From the NCBI GenBank assembly GCA_009996515.1, contig JAACZV010000005.1:62001-126000 (forward strand): DNA of 64,000 bases, given 5' to 3'. The notes beneath the pieces were generated by a model that was not told the DNA's origin, did not search any database, and saw nothing but the letters and a program-made list of their open reading frames with translations. Source of the DNA: Comamonadaceae bacterium (GTDB taxonomy: Bacteria > Pseudomonadota > Gammaproteobacteria > Burkholderiales > Burkholderiaceae_C). The position numbers and the translations under genes were made by a program. Positions 19,829 to 26,290 of this stretch are shown here, piece by piece (the first letter of the stretch is position 1; every line of letters starts with the position of its first letter).

Positions 19829-20227
19829 TCAGCCCCGCTCCAGCGGCCGGTAGGCCACCACGTCGATTTCCACCTTGGCCGGGATCATCAGCCGCGACTC
19901 CACCGTCGAGCGCGCCGGCTTGCCGCCCGGGAAATAGCCCATGTAGACGCGGTTGAAGGCGCCGAAGTCGCGCGCGTCCTCCAGCCACACGCTGGTCTTG
20001 CAGACGTCGGCCAGCGTCGCGCCGGCCAGCGCCAGTGCGGCCTCCAGGTTGGCGAAGACCTGGCGCGTCTGCGCCTCGATGCCGCCGTCGACGATCTGGC
20101 CTTGCGCGTCCACCGGCACCTGGCCGGACACGTAGACGAAGTCGCCGGCGCGCACGGCGGGCGACAGGGGGCGGGGCTGGCGGTCGCTGGCGGTGGGCTC
20201 GGCGCCGAGGAAGATCAGTGCAGTCAT
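19829..20227 (-). CDS. ridA: RidA-family enamine/imine deaminase
   Basis: Small cytoplasmic enzyme of 132 residues that hydrolyses reactive enamines/imines such as 2-aminoacrylate produced by PLP enzymes. The catalytic arginine is R106 in KPARSTVES, and VYVSGQVPVDAQGQIV, QTRQVFANLEAAL and the end KVEIDVVAYRPL are family motifs. The start ATG 20227 is chosen over an upstream in-frame codon because it gives the family N-terminus. It is divergent from a PLP enzyme acting on D-amino acids, whose reaction would make just such intermediates, so the context explains the gene. It lies 71 bp upstream of GH20 on the same strand. Confidence 0.93.
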   Translation of the reverse strand: MTALIFLGAEPTASDRQPRPLSPAVRAGDFVYVSGQVPVDAQGQIVDGGIEAQTRQVFANLEAALALAGATLADVCKTSVWLEDARDFGAFNRVYMGYFPGGKPARSTVESRLMIPAKVEIDVVAYRPLERG

Positions 20228-20309
20228 GCGCGGCAGTCTGGTGGCCCGCCGCGCCATGCGCAAGAGCGGCCTTTAGGCGGCCTTCAGACAGCGGCGCGAT
20301 GATGACGGC

Positions 20310-21593
20310 ATGGAACACGATGACACCCCGCGCCCGGGCTGGCTGGGCCCCTGGCTGAAGGGCTTTCCCGCGCTGCAGCCGCCGCTGCGGTTGGCCGAGA
20401 TCGCGCAGCGCGGTTGGGCCCTGGCCGACCTGCCCACGCCGCTGGCCGTGGTGCGGCAGGCCGAGCTGGCCCACAACATCGCGTGGATGCAGGACTTCGC
20501 CGCCGCGCGCGGCGTGCAGCTGGCCCCGCATGGCAAGACGACGATGAGCCCGCAGCTGTTCCGCCGCCAGCTGGACGCCGGCGCCTGGGGCCTGACCTTC
20601 GCCAACGTGCACCAGCTGCGCCTGGGCCTGGCCGCCGGCGCGCGGCGGGCGCTGATCGCCAACCAGCTGGTCGCCGCCGACGAGCTGGCGCAGCTGCTGG
20701 CGCTGCGCCGCCGCCACCCGGGCGTGGAGCTGGCCTTCTTCGTCGACTCGCAGGCCCAGCTGGACCTGCTGGCCGCGCACTGGGCCCAGCTGGGCGCCGG
20801 CGAGGCGCGCCTGGACGTGCTGATCGAACTGGGCGACAAGCGCTGCGGCCTGCGCGAGCACGGCCCGGCGCTGGCGCTGGCGCGCGCGCTGCAAACCCAC
20901 CCGGCGCTGCGGCTGCGCGGCGTCGGCTTCTACGAGGGGCTGCAGGTGCTGGGCGAGAGCGCGCCCGACGTCGCGCTGATGCAGCAATGGCAGGCCCGCG
21001 TCGAGGCGCTGCTGGCCGCCATCGAGGCCGAGGGCCTGCTGGACGACGCGGCGCGGCCGCTGTGGCTCAGCGGCGGCGGCTCGGCGCTGTTCGACCTGGT
21101 CGCGCCGGTGCTGGCGGGCCGGCCCGGGCGGCTGGGCCTGCTGCGCTCGGGCTGCTATGTCTGCCACGACCATGCCCATTACGGCCGCTACATGAAGGCC
21201 ATGGACGACCGCCTGGGCACGCCGCTGGGCGCACCCAGCCTGCGACCGGCGCTGGAGGTCTGGACCCAGGTGCTGTCCTGCCCCGAGCCGGGGCTGGCGC
21301 TGCTGAACGCGGGCCGGCGCGACCTCTCCTTCGACCAGGGCTGGCCGGTGCCGGTCTGGCATGGCCAGGGCGAGGCGCGCCGGCCGGCACCGGCCGGCTG
21401 GCAGCTGACGGGCCTGAACGACCAGCATGCCTATCTGCGCTGGGACCCGGCCGAGTGCGACGGCCCGGCCGTGGGCGAGCGCGTCGCGCTGGGGCCCTCG
21501 CACCCCTGCACCACCTTCGACAAATGGGCGTGGATGGCCATCGTCGACGAGGGCGACCGCGTCGTCGATGCGCTGACCACCGACTTCGCCTGA
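20310..21593 (+). CDS. PLP-dependent D-amino acid deaminase/D-threonine aldolase-like (DSD1 type)
   Basis: Enzyme of 427 residues with an alanine-racemase-type barrel. The PLP lysine is K76 in APHGKTTMSP, and LIELGDKRCGLR follows as a barrel motif. The C-terminal beta domain carries GPSHPCTTFDKW, the His/Cys pair that binds a metal in D-serine dehydratase and D-threonine aldolase relatives. It would convert D-serine, D-threonine or related D-amino acids to keto acids or aldehydes. The following deacylase gene starts on its stop codon (TGATG), so the two products likely act in sequence. A weak TTTAG-gcggcc-TTCAG-type element and GACAG (20272-20291) precede the gene. Exact substrate is not evident. 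Confidence 0.85.
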   Translation: MEHDDTPRPGWLGPWLKGFPALQPPLRLAEIAQRGWALADLPTPLAVVRQAELAHNIAWMQDFAAARGVQLAPHGKTTMSPQLFRRQLDAGAWGLTFANVHQLRLGLAAGARRALIANQLVAADELAQLLALRRRHPGVELAFFVDSQAQLDLLAAHWAQLGAGEARLDVLIELGDKRCGLREHGPALALARALQTHPALRLRGVGFYEGLQVLGESAPDVALMQQWQARVEALLAAIEAEGLLDDAARPLWLSGGGSALFDLVAPVLAGRPGRLGLLRSGCYVCHDHAHYGRYMKAMDDRLGTPLGAPSLRPALEVWTQVLSCPEPGLALLNAGRRDLSFDQGWPVPVWHGQGEARRPAPAGWQLTGLNDQHAYLRWDPAECDGPAVGERVALGPSHPCTTFDKWAWMAIVDEGDRVVDALTTDFA

Positions 21594-23014
21594 TGCTGCT
21601 GCTGCAACACGCGCTGCTGGTGGACGGCAGCGGCGCGCCGGCTTCGCGCGGCGAGCTGCTGATAGCCGACGGCCGCATCGCCGCCATCGGCCCGCGGCTG
21701 GCGGTGGACCCCGCCGTGCCGCGCCGCGACTGCACGGGCCTGGTGCTGGCGCCGGGCTTCATCGACGCGCACAGCCACGACGACGCGGCGCTGCTGACGG
21801 CGCCCGACATGCTCCCCAAGCTCAGCCAGGGCGCGACCAGCGTCGTCACCGGCAACTGCGGCATCTCGCTGGCGCCGCTGCTGACGCCCGACCCGCCGCC
21901 GCCCATGAACCTGCTGGCGCGCGAGCAGTTCCGCCATGCCTCCTTCGCCGCCTGGCGCGACGCGGTGGATGCCGCACGGCCGGCCGTCAACGCGATAGGC
22001 CTGGTGGGCCACACGGCGCTGCGGCTGCGCTGCATGGACGACCTGACGCGGCCCGCGTCGCCGGCCGAGCGCGACGCCATGTGTGCGCTGCTGGACCAGG
22101 CCTTGAGCGAGGGCGCGGCGGGCCTGTCCTCCGGCACCTTCTACGCGCCCGCCGCCGCCGCCGACCGGGCCGAGCTGCTGGCGCTGGCGCGCGTGGCGGC
22201 GCGCCATGGCGGCGTCTATGCGGTGCACTTGCGCAACGAGATGGAGCAGGTGCTGGACGCCATCACCGAGGCCGCCGACTGCGCCTTCGAGGCCGGCCTG
22301 CCGCTGGTCATCTCCCACCACAAATGCGCCGGCCGCGCGCAATGGGGGCGCAGCCTGCAGACGCTGGCGCTGATCGAGCGGCTCAGCGAACGCCAGGCGC
22401 TGGGGCTGGACGTCTACCCCTATCTGGCCGGCTCCACGGTGCTGCGCGAGGACCTGGCCGACGGCCTCACGCCCATACGCCTGACCTGGAGCGAGGCCCA
22501 CCCGGAGCTGGCCGGGCAATGGCTGGCCGACATCGCGCAGGGCTGGGGCTGCAGCGAACCCGAGGCCGTCACGCGGCTGCAGCCGGGCGGCGCCTGCTAC
22601 TTCCAGATGTGCGATGCCGACGTGGACCGCATCCTGACCCACCCGCTGGCCATGATCGGCTCCGACGGCCTGCCGCACGACCGCTTTCCGCACCCGCGGC
22701 TGTGGGGCGCCTTCCCGCGCGTCTGGGCGCACTACGGCCGCGAGCGCGGCCTGCTGACGCTGGAGCAGGCGGTGCACAAGATGACGGGGCTGACGGCGCA
22801 GCGCTTCGGCCTGCCGGACCGCGGCCTGCTGCGCGCCGGATTCGCGGCCGACCTGGTGCTGTTCAACGCCGAACGGCTGCGGGACCGCGCCGACTACGGC
22901 ACCCCCTGCCTGCCGGCCGAGGGGCTGCAGGCGGTGTGGGTCAACGGGGCGCTGGCGCTGGACGGCGGCGAGCCGCTCGGCCGTGCGGGGCGGGTGCTCG
23001 GGAAACGTCGATAG
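21593..23014 (+). CDS. N-acyl-D-amino-acid deacylase (amidohydrolase)
   Basis: Metal-dependent amidohydrolase of 473 residues that removes acyl groups from N-acyl-D-amino acids. The metal-binding HxH is H60-x-H62 in FIDAHSHDD. TGNCGISLAP contains the bridging Cys typical of D-aminoacylases, and LVISHHKCAG and MIGSDGLPHD supply the further His and the catalytic Asp. The C-terminal strand AVWVNGALALDGG is the usual composite-domain end. It overlaps the upstream deaminase by 1 bp (TGATG). Together with ridA the set forms a short route: N-acyl-D-amino acid, free D-amino acid, keto acid plus ammonia. Its place next to GH20 suggests use of peptidoglycan- or chitin-associated material (inference). 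Confidence 0.93.
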   Translation: MLLLQHALLVDGSGAPASRGELLIADGRIAAIGPRLAVDPAVPRRDCTGLVLAPGFIDAHSHDDAALLTAPDMLPKLSQGATSVVTGNCGISLAPLLTPDPPPPMNLLAREQFRHASFAAWRDAVDAARPAVNAIGLVGHTALRLRCMDDLTRPASPAERDAMCALLDQALSEGAAGLSSGTFYAPAAAADRAELLALARVAARHGGVYAVHLRNEMEQVLDAITEAADCAFEAGLPLVISHHKCAGRAQWGRSLQTLALIERLSERQALGLDVYPYLAGSTVLREDLADGLTPIRLTWSEAHPELAGQWLADIAQGWGCSEPEAVTRLQPGGACYFQMCDADVDRILTHPLAMIGSDGLPHDRFPHPRLWGAFPRVWAHYGRERGLLTLEQAVHKMTGLTAQRFGLPDRGLLRAGFAADLVLFNAERLRDRADYGTPCLPAEGLQAVWVNGALALDGGEPLGRAGRVLGKRR

Positions 23015-23125
23015 GCTGAGCTGGCCGAGGGCGGCATGGCAGGGTCATGCTAAGACTTCGGGGCGTCTTGGTGGCTGGTCTGCAGCGATCTTCCGCTTCA
23101 TCGAACTCGATGCCCGAAAGCGGCC

Positions 23126-23203
23126 GTTCAACGTTGACGCTAATCGGCGTGCCTACAGCGGCTTTGCTGCCGTAGGCACGCCCGCTTGAGCAACTGGTTG
23201 GGC
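23126..23203 (-). other. attC site 1 (last cassette)
   Basis: Read on the minus strand: R'' GCCCAAC (23203-23197), R' GTTGAAC (23132-23126), total 78 bp. Between them lies a long dyad with perfect 11-bp outer arms GGCGTGCCTAC/GTAGGCACGCC. Both cores match the consensus. It closes the cassette with the gene at 23237-23659 and ends the array; no further open frame follows to the left. Confidence 0.85.
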
Positions 23204-23236
23204 ATCACTTCGGACTGTGCTGCCGCAGGCACCGCT

Positions 23237-23659
23237 TCACTTACCTCTGCGGCGCTGTCGGCGAAGCACCTTCGGAACCGCGCGGAGATCAAGAAGGAGC
23301 CACTCGCCGGTTGATTTCGGAACGCGATCCGGCACGACAACAGGATCGGACGGCGCCACACGGTCAGCACCAAGAATGCCGGGCCGCAACCAGGCGGCCA
23401 GGGCATAGGCCAAGATGCCCGTGGGCAGGCCGCCTACAAGCGCGTACGACATTGGCTCTGACTGACGGACATCTCCACCGTACAACGCTTTACCCAGCCA
23501 GATAAATGTGGCGACCCATGCGAGCGTGCCAAACACTAGCCACATCCAGCGAGTCCCTTCTGACCACCTGGGCGTATTCCAGTCGGACCCGCGCATACAA
23601 AGGAGCCAAGCCGCGCCGAACGTCGCGGTGAAATTACAGAGCAGTGCGATGTTGCTCAC
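23237..23659 (-). CDS. Cassette-borne putative membrane protein
   Basis: Protein of 140 residues of unknown function. Three hydrophobic segments are visible: IALLCNFTATFGAAWLLCM, WLVFGTLAWVATFIWLGKAL (approximate) and YALVGGLPTGILAYALAAWL, followed by a basic tail ending RRQRRRGK. It is probably an inner-membrane protein. The start is the GTG at 23659 (MSNIALL); a TTG at 23698 in the attC core would add 13 residues that are encoded by the recombination site and is less likely. No clear ribosome site is seen with either. It is the fifth cassette, between attC sites 2 and 1. Confidence 0.6.
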   Translation of the reverse strand: MSNIALLCNFTATFGAAWLLCMRGSDWNTPRWSEGTRWMWLVFGTLAWVATFIWLGKALYGGDVRQSEPMSYALVGGLPTGILAYALAAWLRPGILGADRVAPSDPVVVPDRVPKSTGEWLLLDLRAVPKVLRRQRRRGK

Positions 23660-23692
23660 TGGGAATGGGTGATGTTGCCGGAATTGAGTGAC

Positions 23693-23761
23693 GCCCAACG
23701 TTGAAGCTGAGCCGCGAGCGGCGGCCTGCCGACGCGAGTCGGCTCGAAAGACTGGTTAGAC
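23693..23761 (-). other. attC site 2
   Basis: Minus strand: R'' GTCTAAC (23761-23755) and R' GTTGGGC (23699-23693), both consensus, 69 bp in all. The internal hairpin GCCGAC-tcgc-GTCGGC is flanked by further pairing. The TAA stop of the upstream cassette gene is embedded in R''. It differs from attC site 5 at only about 10 of 69 positions, so these two cassettes carry the same attC subtype. Confidence 0.88.
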
Positions 23762-24244
23762 CGCATTGGTCGAAGGCGCGTAGGCAACTTTGAACCGCTC
23801 ACAGGCAACGAGCATGTTCTCGTCGAATTGGCGGCCTGCTCGGGCGCATTCGCGCGTGAAGTACTGTCTATGTGCCTCTCGCCAGAACGACAACGAGCCA
23901 TCCCCTTCGCCTTCAGTGGCCGCAAACTCGGAACTGACTTCGCTGAAAGGCACAACCTCGACGGATTCGGTTTCAATGATGCAGAGCGGGTTACCCGCCC
24001 AGTTCGTGACGATGCTGAGATCGCCCGGCATAGGAATTCGTTTCCCTTCACCTTCGTAGGACCATACCGACCCCGCTGTGGCACGCTTAGTGCCCCGAAG
24101 CACGAGTTCGGCAAGCTCATTCGCCAGGTCCTCACTATCGCCAAAGACGCACACTTCGTAGAAGCGGGCAGCGTCCACGCCGCCGATGGAATCGGCGAAA
24201 GCATTCCAGAAATCAACCAGATGCGCAGGTATATGTGTGGCCAT
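23756..24244 (-). CDS. YhfF/ASCH-domain protein (cassette gene)
   Basis: Protein of 162 residues in the PUA-like ASCH superfamily, YhfF type (COG4405). Family features are the opening FWNAFADSIG, the segment LVLRGTKRATAGSVW (near residue 50), PMPGDLSIVTNWAGNPLCII, and the C-terminal GDGSLSFWREAHRQYFTRE. ASCH proteins are predicted RNA-binding proteins; a related fold hydrolyses acetylated cytidine. ATG 24244 follows the R' core of attC site 3 by 9 bp. The stop codon TAA forms part of the R'' core of attC site 2. This is the fourth cassette. ASCH/YhfF genes are plausible cassette cargo; what advantage it gives is not evident. Confidence 0.8.
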   Translation of the reverse strand: MATHIPAHLVDFWNAFADSIGGVDAARFYEVCVFGDSEDLANELAELVLRGTKRATAGSVWSYEGEGKRIPMPGDLSIVTNWAGNPLCIIETESVEVVPFSEVSSEFAATEGEGDGSLSFWREAHRQYFTRECARAGRQFDENMLVACERFKVAYAPSTNAV

Positions 24245-24253
24245 GCTTGTGAG

Positions 24254-24310
24254 ATCTAACGCTTGAACTAAGCGGCTTTATAAGCGGTCCGCTGCGGCAA
24301 AGGGTTGAAC
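24254..24310 (-). other. attC site 3
   Basis: Minus strand: R'' GTTCAAC (24310-24304) and R' GTTAGAT (24260-24254), both consensus; total 57 bp, the usual minimum size of attC. The inner part contains pairing GCGGACCGCTTATAAAGC followed by CGCTTAG. It closes the cassette with the gene at 24317-24742, whose TAG stop is 6 bp upstream. Confidence 0.82.
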
Positions 24311-24316
24311 AGCAAC

Positions 24317-24742
24317 CTACGCGGCGTTGAGGTAGGCATGAATAGGTTGGTCCTCGACGACGATGTGGTCCGTGATGTGGAACACCTCTTTGATCCGCGG
24401 ATGAACTAGCGCCTCTGCCCGGTTCAGCGTGCGGCCGATGAATTTCGCTTCGCGCCAAGGAGACTGCTCCGCATCGACTACCCCGACTTGATACTGCGCA
24501 TCAGTCGTCCGCAATTCGAGCGCGAACGCAACCCGCTGGTCTGGTGTCGAACCTTCGCCCCACTCGCCAATACTCACAGTCACGGAGACTGGGTGGCCAG
24601 GGTGGTTGTCCGAAAAGACGGCGTAGTAGATGGCATAGGCATCACCGTCAAGATGTACGAATCGAGTGAGACGCGTAGTGCGCCCGCCGCAGCAGTCGCA
24701 CGGCGCGGATTCCTGTGGTGGCTCAAACTCAATGGTCAGCAT
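24317..24742 (-). CDS. Cassette-borne CxxC protein of unknown function
   Basis: Soluble protein of 141 residues. After MLTIEFEPP comes a knuckle-like CDCCGG (about residues 15-20) followed by RTTRLTRFVHLDGDAYAIYY, and later VTVSIGEWGEGSTPDQRVAF; the end is HITDHIVVEDQPIHAYL. The Cys pair may bind zinc. I recognise the sequence type as a common hypothetical protein but no function. The start is ATG 24742, 3 bp after the R' core of attC site 4; the TTG within that core is rejected. It is the third cassette and is compact, with 6 bp between its stop and attC site 3. Confidence 0.7.
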   Translation of the reverse strand: MLTIEFEPPQESAPCDCCGGRTTRLTRFVHLDGDAYAIYYAVFSDNHPGHPVSVTVSIGEWGEGSTPDQRVAFALELRTTDAQYQVGVVDAEQSPWREAKFIGRTLNRAEALVHPRIKEVFHITDHIVVEDQPIHAYLNAA

Positions 24743-24745
24743 GCT

Positions 24746-24802
24746 GTTCAACGATTGCGTTCATCCGCGCAGTTGTGCGCCGGCTGCAACGGTGGGTTAG
24801 CC
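24746..24802 (-). other. attC site 4
   Basis: Minus strand: R'' GGCTAAC (24802-24796; one deviation from RYYYAAC) and R' GTTGAAC (24752-24746, consensus); 57 bp. The inner region holds GCCGGCGC and GCGCGG arms around ACAACT. It closes the cassette carrying the gene at 24804-25097. Confidence 0.75.
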
Positions 24803-24803
24803 A

Positions 24804-25097
24804 TCATGGTGATGGCAGCCAAAGGAACTGCACTGCGAACCCAAGGCCGGCGAGTGCGAGGGCTATAGCTGCGCACGTGAACGCAAGCGCGTTCGCACCA
24901 GGAACTGGGCTGGTGCCATCCGGATTTTCGAAACCACCAGGCCCTGCGCCCTCAGCGGTCGCGATGGCGCCGTTGATCATCAACGCAGACGACACCCACA
25001 GTGATGCGGAGATCCACCTTGCAGGCGTGAATGCCGCGACGAGCGCGCCGACAGCAATGGCTATTGCGACGTGGATGAAAGCGGGACGCATTTCCAT
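24804..25097 (-). CDS. Small cassette-borne membrane protein
   Basis: Protein of 97 residues with three hydrophobic stretches: FIHVAIAIAVGALVAAF (about 7-23), ISASLWVSSALMINGAIATA (about 29-48) and ALAFTCAAIALALAGLGFAV (about 70-89). A Gly/Pro-rich loop PGGFENPDGTSPVPG links the second and third. It is probably an inner-membrane protein; no function recognised. The start ATG 25097 follows the attC site 5 R' core by 3 bp in the context ATGGAAATG, the same start context as the first cassette gene. The TGA stop is just before attC site 4. Second cassette of the array. Confidence 0.62.
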   Translation of the reverse strand: MEMRPAFIHVAIAIAVGALVAAFTPARWISASLWVSSALMINGAIATAEGAGPGGFENPDGTSPVPGANALAFTCAAIALALAGLGFAVQFLWLPSP

Positions 25098-25100
25098 GAA

Positions 25101-25169
25101 GGCTAACGTTGAAGCTGAGCCGCGAGCGATGGCTTGCCGACGCGAGTCGGCTCGAGCGGCTGGCTAGGC
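25101..25169 (-). other. attC site 5 (first cassette)
   Basis: Minus strand: R'' GCCTAGC (25169-25163; A-to-G deviation from RYYYAAC) and R' GTTAGCC (25107-25101; one deviation); 69 bp. Same subtype as attC site 2, with the hairpin GCCGAC-tcgc-GTCGGC. The first cassette gene reads through this site and stops at the TAG inside R', so its last ~20 residues are encoded by the recombination site. Confidence 0.8.
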
Positions 25170-25744
25170 ATTTGACTGGACTTCCAAGCCGGAGCCCCGG
25201 CTGGAACCTTTGGCGCCTGCGTAACCCTCGATTCGACCCATTCCAGCCATCTGTCCTGCGCCCCCCGTACCTCTTCATTGGTCGGCCTCACGGCGGACCA
25301 ATGCGGATTCCCGTTCTTCAAGAACAGCAAGAAGGTGCCACCCAACTTGTAGTCGTACGCAAAGCAAGTCCCGCGCTGCGCGCCTGGCCTTGCCAACTGA
25401 TACGGAACAGGCTCCTCGTTCGGGCCAAAGTACTTCAACGAGCCTACAAGATCAAATCGCTTTGCTGGAGGAGCCCCTTTCAGCGTTCGTACCACCTCAA
25501 ATGTCACTTGAGGGCCTGGCCCGCGTCCGTCCTGAAACTGAATCATCTCAATTGACGGCCAAGCCGGGTTCCCAAAATGCTCGCGAGTTCCAGCAACAAC
25601 CTTCGCCACCACAATCGATTCAGCATCACGAATCAGCTCGTCGTTGGTGTGGTGACCTGGCGCAGAGCAGGCTGACGTCTCCATTGAGGTTCCAAGCAGC
25701 GCGGCAAGGCCAACATATTTGCGAAGAGTGGCGTTCATTTCCAT
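25103..25744 (-). CDS. Cassette-borne lipoprotein-like protein with attC-encoded tail
   Basis: Protein of 213 residues, no known function. The N-terminus MNATLRKYVGLAALLGTSMETSACSAP looks like a signal peptide with a possible lipobox-like SAC near residue 26 (quoted in part: LAALLG...SAC). It then continues ELIRDAESIVVAKVVAG and VTFEVVRTLKG, a pattern seen in small secreted beta-barrel-like proteins. The C-terminus LEPTRVGKPSLAAQLQR is the translation of attC site 5, and the alternative-frame translation of attC site 2 gives the very similar FEPTRVGRPPLAAQLQR. The start is ATG 25744 or the next ATG at 25738, 3-9 bp after the GTTAGGC core. First cassette, closest to intI. Confidence 0.68.
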   Translation of the reverse strand: MEMNATLRKYVGLAALLGTSMETSACSAPGHHTNDELIRDAESIVVAKVVAGTREHFGNPAWPSIEMIQFQDGRGPGPQVTFEVVRTLKGAPPAKRFDLVGSLKYFGPNEEPVPYQLARPGAQRGTCFAYDYKLGGTFLLFLKNGNPHWSAVRPTNEEVRGAQDRWLEWVESRVTQAPKVPAGAPAWKSSQMPSQPLEPTRVGKPSLAAQLQR

Positions 25745-25747
25745 GAT

Positions 25748-25830
25748 GCCTAACGTGTTGTAGACCGCAGGTCGATGCCGCTTATCACGGCAACCCGCGC
25801 AGTAACGGGTCGCACGGCATGCAATCCAAG
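25748..25830 (-). other. attI-like site
   Basis: A consensus core GTTAGGC (25754-25748, minus strand) stands 3 bp before the first cassette start, on the intI side of the array. No RYYYAAC partner is visible upstream of it within 100 bp, which argues for attI rather than another attC. The outer limit is approximate. A small dyad GACC-tgc-GGTC lies about 20 bp upstream of the core. Confidence 0.55.
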
Positions 25831-26042
25831 TGCTTGTCGAGGCTGGGCTTTCATCTCATTTGACTGTTTATTCGTAAAGAACTGAATTTCTCGTCAAAAA
25901 CCGCACCCGTTGCAAACCTACCTGGCTGGTTCGCGGCACCGCCAAGGGGAGGCTGCCAGACTGCCTGCCGTCTTCGCCCAGCCATTCCTCGCGCGGCTTT
26001 GCGCCCGAGTCCTGCCGTCAATTGCCGCCTTTGAAAGCAGTT
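25831..26042. other. Gene-free stretch between attI-like site and intI remnant
   Basis: Together with the attI-like site this makes about 300 bp without a gene. The part 25850-25905 is the most AT-rich pocket of the neighbourhood (TTTATTCGTAAAG and GAATTTCTCG), as expected for the cassette and intI promoters, but I cannot assign -35/-10 pairs with confidence. Nothing else is recognisable. Confidence 0.4.
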
Positions 26043-26211
26043 ATGTTGCTCGACCAGTTGCGCGAGCGCGTCCGGATGTTGCATTACAGCCGGCGCACCG
26101 AGCAGGCGTACTTGTACTGGTCTCGGGCCTTCATCCGGTTCCAAGGCCTGCGCCAGCCAGCGGAGATGGGCGGCCCCAAGGTCGAGACCTGGCTGACCTA
26201 TCTTGCGGTGC
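26043..26211 (+). pseudogene. intI: Truncated integron integrase intI (N-terminal fragment)
   Basis: The frame starting at ATG 26043 gives 56 residues that match the N-terminal SAM-like domain of IntI tyrosine recombinases: [20 protein letters not shown], then [20 protein letters not shown], then [13 protein letters not shown] (each a consecutive piece). After this the frame stays open by chance but turns into Pro/Ala-rich sequence without likeness to the family and overlaps the 3' end of the histidine kinase gene. All catalytic residues (Arg, Lys, His, Arg, Tyr) of the C-terminal domain, and the IntI-specific insertion, are absent. A full IntI has about 320-340 residues. Orientation is opposite to the cassettes, as normal. 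The enzyme must be inactive. Confidence 0.88.
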
Positions 26212-26290
26212 ACTTCCGCTGTCAGCCCGCCGCACTCATCCCCCCGCCCATCACCACCGCACACGCGCAGCCCCCCGCGCCCCGCGCGCC

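Larger units (their letters stand above)
23126..26211 (-). mobile_element. Relic chromosomal integron with five cassettes
   Basis: Five consecutive leftward genes are each followed by an attC site (23126-23203, 23693-23761, 24254-24310, 24746-24802, 25101-25169) with RYYYAAC and GTTRRRY cores and an internal dyad. An attI-like GTTAGGC core (25748-25754) stands before the first cassette, and a truncated intI lies divergently at 26043-26211. This gene order (intI opposite to cassettes with attI between) is the standard integron layout. The block is lower in GC and poorer in long shadow frames than its flanks. It separates the N-acyl-D-amino-acid deacylase gene from the histidine kinase. With the integrase catalytic domain missing, the array should be locked unless another integrase acts in trans. 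Confidence 0.88.

Noticed and set aside
20414-23014. One 866-codon fusion of the D-amino-acid enzyme region and the deacylase
   Set aside because: The first part of that frame is out of phase with the PLP enzyme; the true deacylase start is the ATG at 21593 overlapping the upstream stop.
22983-23406. Frames of 68 and 88 codons on both strands at the left end of the integron
   Set aside because: They run across the attC site or antisense to the cassette gene and have no ribosome site or recognisable sequence.
25755-25830. A sixth attC site upstream of the first cassette
   Set aside because: Only the GTTAGGC core is present; no RYYYAAC partner or paired arms were found, so an attI-like site is the simpler reading.
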